From JAAYCI01 sp031548875 (GTDB taxonomy: Bacteria; Bacillota; Clostridia; Oscillospirales; Ruminococcaceae), in assembly GCA_031548875.1 (NCBI GenBank), contig JAVBQQ010000038.1, positions 1 to 46,899 on the forward strand: DNA of 46,899 nt, in the 5' to 3' direction. The notes under the pieces were generated by a model. That model ran no database searches. It worked only from the letters and a program-made list of their open reading frames with translations, and had not been told where the DNA came from. Shown in pieces: positions 33,926 to 41,448 of the stretch. Within the stretch, counting starts at the first letter, position 1; every line of letters starts with the position of its first letter. Both the position numbers and the translations under genes were made by a program.

Positions 33926-34354
33926 ATGTTTTTGAAACAGGTATCCATCTTCATCGAAAACCGCCAGGGCCGCCTGGATGAAGTGATGGAGCTGATCGGC
34001 TCCGCCGGCATCGACCTGGCCGCCCTCTCCATTGCCGAAACCGAGAACTACGGCATTCTGCGCGCCATTGTAAGCGACCCGGAAAAAGCCGTGGAGGTGG
34101 TGCGCGCCGGCGGCTACACCGCCAAGTTGGCCGATGTGGTGGCCGTGGCCGTGCCCGATGCGCCAGGCGGCCTTGCAGGCGTGCTGCGCTTTCTAAAAGA
34201 GGGGGGCGTCAACATCGAGTACCTCTACTCGCTGGTGCGGCAGGTGGGCGGCTGCGCGGTGCTGGTGCTGCGGCTGGACGACCCCGAGCGCGCCGTGGCG
34301 CTGTTTGGGAAGAAGGGCATACGCCTGGTGGGCCAGGGCGACCTGAAGGCCTGA
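33926..34354 (+). CDS. Tandem ACT-domain protein
   Basis: A 142-residue protein of two ACT domains (about 1-65 and 70-140), small regulatory folds that bind amino acids. The first starts VSIFIENRQGRLDEVMELIGSAGIDL, the second GGLAGVLRFLKEGGVNIEYLYS. Stand-alone tandem ACT proteins commonly sit beside paaK in anaerobes, as here (16-base gap), so they may sense an aromatic amino acid or modulate the ligase. GAAAGGGG precedes the ATG. Confidence 0.87.
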   Translation: MFLKQVSIFIENRQGRLDEVMELIGSAGIDLAALSIAETENYGILRAIVSDPEKAVEVVRAGGYTAKLADVVAVAVPDAPGGLAGVLRFLKEGGVNIEYLYSLVRQVGGCAVLVLRLDDPERAVALFGKKGIRLVGQGDLKA

Positions 34355-34386
34355 AGCCCCGCTTTCTCTTCCCGCATAACATTTCG

Positions 34387-34430
34387 CAGATAAATGCGCC
34401 GGGCACACGTGTGCCCGGCGCATTTATCTG
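34387..34430. terminator. Perfect 44-bp palindrome, bidirectional terminator
   Basis: 34387-34408 and 34409-34430 are exact reverse complements, centred on CACACGTGTG. It lies between convergent genes (ACT protein and surface protein). No long T run is present, only ATTTATC, so it may act as a strong stem rather than a classical terminator. Confidence 0.75.
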
Positions 34431-34444
34431 TGGCTTGGAAAGAC

Positions 34445-36292
34445 CTAACGGCGGGAATGCCCCGCACGTTTGCGTTTCAGGGTCAGCAGGCCTGCCACAC
34501 AACCAATGCCTGCAAAAATGAAGAGGATCCAAAGTCCCGGCAGGAACCCGTCTCCCGGGGTCGTACCGGAACCGCTTGAACCGTCGGTGCTGCTCGTGGT
34601 TCCGCTGGCGCTGGAAGAGGGGGCTGACGAGGACGACGTAGAGGACGATGACGAAGATGAGGAGGAAGATGAACTCGAAGCCTCCACGGTAACGGGCAGG
34701 GTGACTGTGTCCTGGCCGGAAACGTCCTGCCAGCTGCCGGTGGGGCCGTCAAACTGCTGAAGCTGGTACGTGACGGTGAGCGTGTAGTTCCCGGCGCCCG
34801 TGATGGTCATCCGGGCGGTATAGGCTCCCTGGGCGTTTTTGGTCAGATTCACTGTGGATTTCGCGCTGGCGCTGACGGGAATAGAGCGCCGGTCCCCATG
34901 GGCGGGGGGCGTGGCATCCGCCTGGGCGTCGGCTGTAATGGTGAAGGGCTCCCTGTCTGTGATCGTGGCGGGGATGTGGATGGGGTTGGGCGGCACGAGG
35001 GCGGCTTGCAGCATGCGCAGCGTGTCGGTGCCCGCGGGGCGGCCCCACCCGCCAGCGGCGGTGAGCGCTCCTGTTACAACGCTGCCGGAGGCGGCCTGCC
35101 AGAGGTACAGCTTGCCGTCGGCGTCGGTGTACAGGTCGGTGCAGGGGGCGGGCATGGCATTGTAATCGAAGAGGAGATCGGATACCTGGGTATCCGCCGC
35201 GCCGGTGAAGGTAAGTGTGTAGGCGGAAACGGGCGCACCACTTTCGTTCAGCGAGACCGGATAGACCATGGCCAGCGTGGTATCTACCATCTGCACACCG
35301 GCCTTGGGGCCGATGACGACGGTTGCCGTGTCATCGGCTTGTATGTCGCCGTCGGCCACGGTGGTGCCGCCAGTGATGGTGATCCCGGCGTTCTGGCAGT
35401 AGAGGGCACCAGCTGCATGGATGGAGCTTCCCCTTGTGCCCATCACATGCACCCTGCCTCCGGTGATGGTAATGCCGTCTACGGCATACAGGCCGCTGCC
35501 GTTGTTGGTATTGTGAATGTTGCCGGAGGTGACCGACCCGCCCGAGATCTCGATCCTGCCAACACTGCCACCCGCCATTACGCCGGTATTATCCCCGGAG
35601 GCCACCAATGTGCCGCCGGTGATCTTGAGAAGTGCGGCGCCGGGCGTATTGCTGGCCACGTTGATGCCATTGGCGGAACTGCCCCGGCTATGCGCTTCCA
35701 CAACGGCGTTCCCTTCGATAGTGAGGTGGCCGCCGCCACCGCGGATCCCATGCCCGAAGTCAGCGTTTGTGATAGCGGTCACGTTCGCGTTCCCGCGAAT
35801 GGTAAGGGAGCCATTGCTGGTATTGATGGCATGCGCGCCCCAGGCGAAACTCGGGGCGGTGGAGGTGAGTTTGCCGGAGCCGGTGATGATGAGGGCGACC
35901 CTGGCGCTGCTGACGACCGGGGTGCCTGTATGCGAAAAACTGGCATCGGCGCCGGCGGCCAGGTCGATGGTGACGGTGTCGGCGAGGTCCACCGTTTCGG
36001 TGGAGGAGATGTTCAACTGGCCATAGGTGTTTGTGCCACTGATGGTGAGCGTTAGTGCGTCGCCCACTTCGTCCTCCGCCGTCACGCCCGGCACCCCGTG
36101 TGCCGGGTTATAGGCACCGTTTGTGACAATGGCGGTGCCGCCGATGGTGATATTGATGGTGTTTGCCACGGCACGGGCCCGGGCGGGCAGAGCAAAACCC
36201 AACCCGGCAAACAGAGCGAAAGCCATACACCCGATGAGTAGCAAGGCCGAAACCTGCCGCGCAGGACAGCGGTTTTCTTTGTCTTTCTGCAT
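34445..36292 (-). CDS. Secreted beta-helix surface protein with Ser-rich stalk and C-terminal anchor
   Basis: A 615-residue protein. A signal peptide (about 1-45) ends near ALPARARAV. The body has many repeats of the GxxLTIxGNAxV and ITGG type, a right-handed beta-helix or carbohydrate-binding (Cthe_2159-like) fold. A beta-sandwich module with YTLTVTYQL precedes a long poly-Ser stalk. The C-terminus has one membrane helix and KRKR, like a cell-wall anchor, but no LPXTG is seen (FLPGLW instead). The ATG at 36292 has AAAAGGAG; the longer frame does not. Ligand unknown. Confidence 0.72.
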   Translation of the reverse strand: MQKDKENRCPARQVSALLLIGCMAFALFAGLGFALPARARAVANTINITIGGTAIVTNGAYNPAHGVPGVTAEDEVGDALTLTISGTNTYGQLNISSTETVDLADTVTIDLAAGADASFSHTGTPVVSSARVALIITGSGKLTSTAPSFAWGAHAINTSNGSLTIRGNANVTAITNADFGHGIRGGGGHLTIEGNAVVEAHSRGSSANGINVASNTPGAALLKITGGTLVASGDNTGVMAGGSVGRIEISGGSVTSGNIHNTNNGSGLYAVDGITITGGRVHVMGTRGSSIHAAGALYCQNAGITITGGTTVADGDIQADDTATVVIGPKAGVQMVDTTLAMVYPVSLNESGAPVSAYTLTFTGAADTQVSDLLFDYNAMPAPCTDLYTDADGKLYLWQAASGSVVTGALTAAGGWGRPAGTDTLRMLQAALVPPNPIHIPATITDREPFTITADAQADATPPAHGDRRSIPVSASAKSTVNLTKNAQGAYTARMTITGAGNYTLTVTYQLQQFDGPTGSWQDVSGQDTVTLPVTVEASSSSSSSSSSSSSTSSSSAPSSSASGTTSSTDGSSGSGTTPGDGFLPGLWILFIFAGIGCVAGLLTLKRKRAGHSRR

Positions 36293-36490
36293 AGGAAAGC
36301 TCCTTTTAAATACAATAATTACCACTCGTCCATATATGGATATGTTCTCACAAATACACGAAAATTGCAATGGCTTTCGTCAAATTTGGGCAGGGTTCAA
36401 CACTTCTTTCCGGAACCACTCGCTGTTGCGCACAAAATAGAAGGTCGCCGATTCACAATGTTGAAAGATTGACTATTAGGCGCACCTCAA

Positions 36491-36547
36491 AAGTGCACCC
36501 CTCTCGCCAAACAGTTTGTCACACTGTCTAACTTTTGGGGTGCACTT
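36491..36547. repeat. Inverted repeat, possible IS-end remnant
   Basis: AAGTGCACCCC (36491-36501) is the exact complement of GGGGTGCACTT (36537-36547), with TGTCTAAC between. The form TGTCTAACTTTTGGGGTGCAC looks like an IS3-family end, but no transposase lies nearby. The remaining gap (36293-36581) holds no gene I can support. Confidence 0.4.
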
Positions 36548-36581
36548 CACAATGCGGTGGTTCTTTATAAAAATTTGCTTC

Positions 36582-37760
36582 TCACTTCTTGCTGCTGCTC
36601 TTGCTCGAGCTCGAGTCATCGGGCACATACTCGCCGTAGCTCAGCTTGCCGTGGTCGGTGCTCACCAGTGCCACATAGCTCTTGCCTGGCTGCACGGCCA
36701 GCATGTCACCGTCCTCGTCGAACAGCATCAGCGGGTCTTCGGGGGCGCCCTTCACCCAGCGGATGGCCTGCGCGCCGCCCATGGTGAACCAGGTGCCGGT
36801 GCCGCCGCGCAGGTCATACTCCACGTTCACCCCGTCCGGTTTCTTGTCCGTGTCGCAGTCCAGCACGATGACGTTCTTGAAGGTGAGCGCCTTGCCGTCC
36901 TCGTCGGCGTGGGTCTTGCCAAAGATGGACTTGACGTACACGCCGTCCTTCTCGCGGAAGAGGAAGCCGGCCTTGGCGCCTTTGGCAAAGGTGATATCCA
37001 CCTGTTCGGCGCTCGTTTGCGCCTTGGGTTCCTCCTCGTCAAACAGGAACAGCTGGCGCACGTCGCCTTTTGTGCGGATGCCACTGTCCTGCACCGCCTG
37101 TACCAGCTTTTTCTTGGAGGTGAAGAAGCAATCCTCGTTCAGCTTGCCGCCCGGCCGGGGCAGGGTGCGGTCGTAGTCGTACGAATAGGCTGTCTTGCCC
37201 AGGTAGTGGCCGTCCAGGTCCTCATAGGCCAGCAGGTTCAACAGGTTGCTGGCATACACCGTGGTGCCGATGTGGGAGAGGTACGCGTCCAGCGGCAGCC
37301 CCAGTTGCACGAACACGTCGTGTGTGGAGCTCACCGGCCCCACCACGGTCATGTTCACCAGGCTCGGGTACACGGCCAGCAGGCGGGTGGCGCCTCTTTC
37401 TGCCTCGGCCTCGAACAGCACACTCGCCTTGGAAAGCCCCCGCTGGGGCAGGGCCTGCTTGTCGTTGGCCACCACCACGGCCACCGGCCGATGGGTGGCG
37501 GCATACTTCTCGGACGCCTCCTGCCCGGTGAGGGGGTTTGTCCCCTCGGGCGCAGGGGGCATGCCGTCGTCCTGCCGGCGCGTTTCCGAGGAGGACGATG
37601 AGACATCGGAGGGGGACGGCGCCGAAGAGGACGAGGATACCATGGAGGAAGACACCGCCGAAGAAGACTGCGTGTCCTCACCCCTTTTTTTGCAGCCGGC
37701 CAGGCTCGTCAGGCAGATGGCCAGCACAAGCACAAGCGCCAAATACGCGCGTTTGGGAAT
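36582..37760 (-). CDS. DUF3048 (YerB-like) lipoprotein, probable ATT start
   Basis: A 392-residue lipoprotein. The signal ends in the lipobox LTSLAGC, so it is anchored outside by a lipidated Cys. A Ser-rich linker (about 28-60) precedes two DUF3048 domains, RPVAVVVANDKQALPQRGLSKA and a second with TWFTMGGAQAIRW and DGDMLAVQPGKSYVAL. The function of the family is unknown; B. subtilis YerB is a relative. The ATT at 37758-37760 has AGGAGG 8 bases before it and gives a clean MPKRAYLALVLVLAI signal. A TTG at 37742 lacks any site at the right distance. Confidence 0.82.
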   Translation of the reverse strand: MPKRAYLALVLVLAICLTSLAGCKKRGEDTQSSSAVSSSMVSSSSSAPSPSDVSSSSSETRRQDDGMPPAPEGTNPLTGQEASEKYAATHRPVAVVVANDKQALPQRGLSKASVLFEAEAERGATRLLAVYPSLVNMTVVGPVSSTHDVFVQLGLPLDAYLSHIGTTVYASNLLNLLAYEDLDGHYLGKTAYSYDYDRTLPRPGGKLNEDCFFTSKKKLVQAVQDSGIRTKGDVRQLFLFDEEEPKAQTSAEQVDITFAKGAKAGFLFREKDGVYVKSIFGKTHADEDGKALTFKNVIVLDCDTDKKPDGVNVEYDLRGGTGTWFTMGGAQAIRWVKGAPEDPLMLFDEDGDMLAVQPGKSYVALVSTDHGKLSYGEYVPDDSSSSKSSSKK

Positions 37761-37837
37761 GGTGTCGTCCTCCTCTCTCCTTCAGGCAAGTACCGGCCGG
37801 ATCCCGCGGTGGCTTTCCTTGTGGCCGCTTCGTACCT

Positions 37838-37857
37838 CCGTTCCAAAAAGGGAACGG
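37838..37857 (-). other. Small hairpin after the upstream DUF3048 gene
   Basis: CCGTTCC (37838-37844) pairs with GGAACGG (37851-37857) directly beside the stop codon of the gene at 37858. On the minus strand the loop is T-rich, but no T run follows, so read-through into the next gene is expected. Confidence 0.45.
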
Positions 37858-39021
37858 TCAGCCCGGCTGCACAGCGCCGGACGCCTGTGAGCCGTCGCCG
37901 CTCGTGTCCGCCGGGGCCGCGCCGGGGATCGATTCCTCAAACGCCTGCTGCCACTCCAGCCCCACCACGCTCAGATAGGTCTTGCCGGGGTTCAGCAGCA
38001 GCTCCTCGCCGTCGGCGCCGTACAGCTTCAGCAGTTCGGCGTCGCCCGCCTTGTCCCAGGTGATCTTCTCGTAGTGGCCGTTCGTGAACAGGTAGCCTTC
38101 ACCGCCGTCGTATGCGACATAGGGCACATAGCTGCCCTCGTATGGGGTGATGCTGGTAAAGAGGACCACGGCGTTCTCAAAGGCCAGCTGCTCGCCGTTG
38201 TTCTCGTCCACCGCCGGGTTTGTGGCGCCGGTGTTCTCGTCGTACTCGCTCATCTTGTAGGTGGCCGAGGCCGCGTCGTAATTGAACTGGGACTTGTACC
38301 CCGCCGAGATGGTGACGAGGAAGCTGTCAGCCGCGCCGCCCTCCGGCGTGCGCACCGGCTCGTTGTACGGCACGAACTGGAAGAAGGTGCCCTCCAGCTT
38401 TTTCTTGTCCTTCAGGCCGTTCTCCTGGATATAGCTCTTGATGCCCTCGCCGCTGGTATAGGCGGTGTATTCGGTGTTGTACCCCGCGTTCAGGCGGGCC
38501 TGGTCTCGCCAGAGGTAAAGCGGGCTCTCGTTGCCCAGGTTGGTGGCCTCGTAATCAAAGCTGTCCAGGTAGCCGCGCGCATAGGTGCTCTCGCCCGCGT
38601 GCACGATGAAGCCCCGGGTGGGCAGCAGAAGGCGGAGGAACTGGTCGCGCAGCGAGCGCACGCTGCCCGTCTCGGGGATGTCCTCATAGTTCTCGTACAG
38701 CGCCATGAAGCGGGAGATGCCTCCCTCGGTGACGATCTCCACCAGCACGTCGGCCTGCGAAAGCCCGCGCCAGGGGCGCGAAGCGGCGATGTTGTTCACC
38801 ATGATGCCGGTGATGCGGCGGTCCTGCACATAGTCCTTGCCCTTTTCAATGCCGGTGAGGTAACCGCCCTCCACGATCTCCGGCTCGGGCTCGGGTTCCG
38901 GCTGCGATTTGGACACAGGCGGCGTGGAGGAGGACACGGGTTCCTCTTTCTGGCAGCCGGCCAGTGCGGCCAGGCCGAACATGAGAACACCGGCAAGCAT
39001 GATGGACAGTAGTTTTTTCAT
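37858..39021 (-). CDS. DUF3048 (YerB-like) lipoprotein
   Basis: A 387-residue lipoprotein. The signal MKKLLSIMLAGVLMFGLAAL ends in the lipobox LAGC. A Pro/Glu-rich linker (EPEPEPE) precedes DUF3048 motifs DYVQDRRITGIMVNNIAASRPWRGLSQADVLVEI, then a second domain ending in YLFTNGHYEKITWDKAG and LNPGKTYLSVVGLEWQ. It is a diverged paralogue of the next gene and shares its operon (97-base gap). The ATG at 39021 has GGAGAG; a longer frame starts 18 residues earlier without one. Function unknown. Confidence 0.88.
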   Translation of the reverse strand: MKKLLSIMLAGVLMFGLAALAGCQKEEPVSSSTPPVSKSQPEPEPEPEIVEGGYLTGIEKGKDYVQDRRITGIMVNNIAASRPWRGLSQADVLVEIVTEGGISRFMALYENYEDIPETGSVRSLRDQFLRLLLPTRGFIVHAGESTYARGYLDSFDYEATNLGNESPLYLWRDQARLNAGYNTEYTAYTSGEGIKSYIQENGLKDKKKLEGTFFQFVPYNEPVRTPEGGAADSFLVTISAGYKSQFNYDAASATYKMSEYDENTGATNPAVDENNGEQLAFENAVVLFTSITPYEGSYVPYVAYDGGEGYLFTNGHYEKITWDKAGDAELLKLYGADGEELLLNPGKTYLSVVGLEWQQAFEESIPGAAPADTSGDGSQASGAVQPG

Positions 39022-39137
39022 AGGGTAGACTCTCCTGTTTTTTGCGCGCCGGCGCGCAAAAGGGCACACCGGCATGGGATAAGGAACCCCGGGTGCGGGA
39101 ATGGAAGGCGGCCCGCTCCCGGAACTTTCAAGTTTTT

Positions 39138-39166
39138 ATTCTAAACCAAACCCCCGCATTTGTAAA
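39138..39166 (-). promoter_or_regulatory. Promoter of the DUF3048 pair
   Basis: On the minus strand TTTACA (complement 39161-39166), 17 bases, TAGAAT (complement 39138-39143). It gives a leader of about 110 bases. The gap 39167-39314 has no clear terminator for the exporter genes. Confidence 0.75.
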
Positions 39167-39314
39167 GGGTGTCGAAGCGTGGCGGGTGTGAAACTTTCCT
39201 TACAAAATTGTGTGCCCCAACAATAAAAACTGCGTCTCCAGGCCCGGACAGAACGCATTGCTGCCCGGCGGAACGCTCCCTCCCGTTCTACGCAAGGCCG
39301 CTGCAAAAGTGATT

Positions 39315-41159
39315 TTACGCATCGCCTTCGGCGGCGGGAACACCGGCGGCCGTCTCGCCGGCCGCTTCGTCCAGCTTCATGGCCGTGTACAGCGCGTGAT
39401 ACCGCCCGCGCAGGGCCATCAGCTCCTCGTGGGTGCCCCGCTCTACGATGCGCCCGGCGTCCACCACCAGGATCAGGTCCGCATGGCGGATGGTGGACAG
39501 CCGGTGCGCCACAAGGAAGCTCGTGCGCCCTTTCAGGATGTGGGAGATGGCGTGTTGGATCAACTGCTCCGTCTCGGTGTCTATGCTGCTGGTGGCCTCG
39601 TCCAGCACGAAGATGGGCGGGTCCGCCAGCACGGCGCGCGCAAAGCTGACCAGCTGCTTCTCGCCGGTGGAAAGGCGGCCGCCGCCCTCGCCCACGTCGG
39701 TGTCGAAGCCTTCCTCCAGCCGCGCGGCCACAAGGTCGGCCGAGACAAGGCGCGCCGCCGCATACACCTCCTCGTCGGTGGCGTCCAACCGGCCGTACAG
39801 GATATTCTCCTTCACGCTGCCCGAAAACAGGTGCGGGTTTTGCAGCACATAGCCCAGCTGCGAGTGCAGCCACAGCTTGCTGCGGGCGCGCACGTCCTTT
39901 CCGTCCACCAGCACCTGGCCTTTCGTCGGCTCGTAAAACCGGGAAACAAGGTTGACCAGCGTGGACTTGCCCGCGCCCGTCTCGCCCACAAGGGCCACAT
40001 TCGTCCCAGCGGGGATGGTGAGGTTGAAGTCCTCGAGTATCCACTCCTCGCCGTCCGGGTAGCGAAACCACACGTTTTTAAATTCGATGTCCCCGCGGAT
40101 GCCCTCCCAGTTTTCGCGCTTCGGGGCAAAGTCGTCTCCATACCTCTCCACCACCTCGGGCGGGTCCTCGATGTCGCAGGGAGTGGCCAGCATGCCGCAC
40201 ACCCGCTCGATGTTGGCCTGCGTGGCGATGAAATCGGCCAGCACGCGGGCGATCTGCTGCACCGGCTCCAATATGCCCAGCCCGTACATGATGAACGCGG
40301 ACAGGGTGCCGATGTCCAGCTCCCCCAGCGCCACCATGCCGCCGCCCCGCACCAGCACCAGCGCCACGGCCAGCGAGGAAAAGAAGGTAATGATGGGGAT
40401 GAAGGTGGCGTTCAGGCGCGACGCACGCATGGACGCGCGGTACATGTCGGCCGTGAGGTCGCGGAATTCGCCCGCGTTCTTGTCCTCGATCACGAGCGTT
40501 TTGGACGTTTTTGCCCCGGTGATCCCCTCGTTCCACGCGCCGGTGATGCGGCTGTTGGCCGCGCGCATGGCGCGGTGGGCCTTCAAAAAGCGGCCCTGGA
40601 AAAAGACGGTGAGCAGCGCCACCACCGGCACCACCAGCATCACCAGCAGCGCCAGCCGCCAGTTGAGCCGCAGCATGGCGACGAACACGCCCGCCACATA
40701 GAACACCGACCAGAACAGGTCGGTGAACGCCCAGGCCACGATGCCGGAGATGCGGTCGGTGTCGCTCATCACCCGGGCCAAAAGCCAGCCCACGGCGTTC
40801 TGGTTATAATAGGAAAGGCCCACCCGTTGCAGGTGCACAAAGCTGGCACGCTTCAGGTCCTTGCCAATGCCGATCTCGATGCGCATGGCGAGGCGGCCCA
40901 TGCCCACCACAGCCAGCCCCTGCGCCACGATGACGGCGGCGTAAACGGCTGTGAACGGGATGATCCCTTGTGTGGTGCCGGCGTCGGCGAAGCGGTCTAT
41001 GGCCTGCTGCATGAACAGCGGGATGGCGATGTCGACAAGCGCCAGAAACAGCATGATGGTGAATACGGCGGCAAAGCTTTTCCCATACGGCCGCATGAAC
41101 GGGCCCATCCGGCGCCAGGTCTTTAAGCTAAAGCTGCCCGAATAGGTAGTTTCTTCCAT
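39315..41159 (-). CDS. ABC exporter half-transporter, canonical Walker B
   Basis: A 614-residue exporter half with six membrane helices (about 30-310) and one ATPase domain. Walker A is GETGAGKST, Walker B IFVLDEATSSID with the catalytic Glu, but the signature is LSTGEKQLVSFARA instead of LSGGQ. The neighbour has the reverse pattern, so the two should form a heterodimer like BmrCD or TM287/288. Likely role: export of drugs, lipids or peptides. GGAGGTGAG precedes the ATG. It is downstream of the repeat copy B. Confidence 0.92.
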   Translation of the reverse strand: MEETTYSGSFSLKTWRRMGPFMRPYGKSFAAVFTIMLFLALVDIAIPLFMQQAIDRFADAGTTQGIIPFTAVYAAVIVAQGLAVVGMGRLAMRIEIGIGKDLKRASFVHLQRVGLSYYNQNAVGWLLARVMSDTDRISGIVAWAFTDLFWSVFYVAGVFVAMLRLNWRLALLVMLVVPVVALLTVFFQGRFLKAHRAMRAANSRITGAWNEGITGAKTSKTLVIEDKNAGEFRDLTADMYRASMRASRLNATFIPIITFFSSLAVALVLVRGGGMVALGELDIGTLSAFIMYGLGILEPVQQIARVLADFIATQANIERVCGMLATPCDIEDPPEVVERYGDDFAPKRENWEGIRGDIEFKNVWFRYPDGEEWILEDFNLTIPAGTNVALVGETGAGKSTLVNLVSRFYEPTKGQVLVDGKDVRARSKLWLHSQLGYVLQNPHLFSGSVKENILYGRLDATDEEVYAAARLVSADLVAARLEEGFDTDVGEGGGRLSTGEKQLVSFARAVLADPPIFVLDEATSSIDTETEQLIQHAISHILKGRTSFLVAHRLSTIRHADLILVVDAGRIVERGTHEELMALRGRYHALYTAMKLDEAAGETAAGVPAAEGDA

Positions 41160-41238
41160 GCGGCTCACCTCCTTGGGGCTACTTGTTTTCGAATTATCTG
41201 AAACGGAATGATTTCGCGGGCGGCCCAGCCACTTTGCC

Positions 41239-41448
41239 TTAAGGCGAAAGACTCGAACTCATAGCCCTTGCCGTGTCCGGCGCAATTGCCCGGTATTCCT
41301 CCGCGCAGAGCTGAACGCTGCTTGGCGCAGGTGGATGGCGCTTCGTAGCGCGGCTCGCGCTGGAGCAGCAATGGCTCCGCGCGGAGGAGCGCCATCTGCT
41401 TGCGACAAGCAGCAGGCACACGGGTTCAGTTTATCCTTGCGCTCCTCA
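41239..41448. repeat. Palindromic interspersed repeat, copy B (about 210 bp)
   Basis: This lies between the two exporter genes. The segment 41333-41404 matches 3339-3410 of copy A at 64 of 72 bases. Both ends also match: AAGGCGAAAGACTCGAACTCATAG on the left, of which 20 bases correspond to 3131-3154, and the GGGTTCAG...CTCCT end on the right. The left arm (41294 on) is shortened compared with A. The right end contains the stop codon of the upstream exporter gene (41446-41448). Confidence 0.82.

Noticed and set aside
34600..34700. Tandem repeat or CRISPR-like array in the minus-strand Ser-rich region
   Set aside because: It is a coding poly-Ser tract with varied codons and no repeat-spacer structure.
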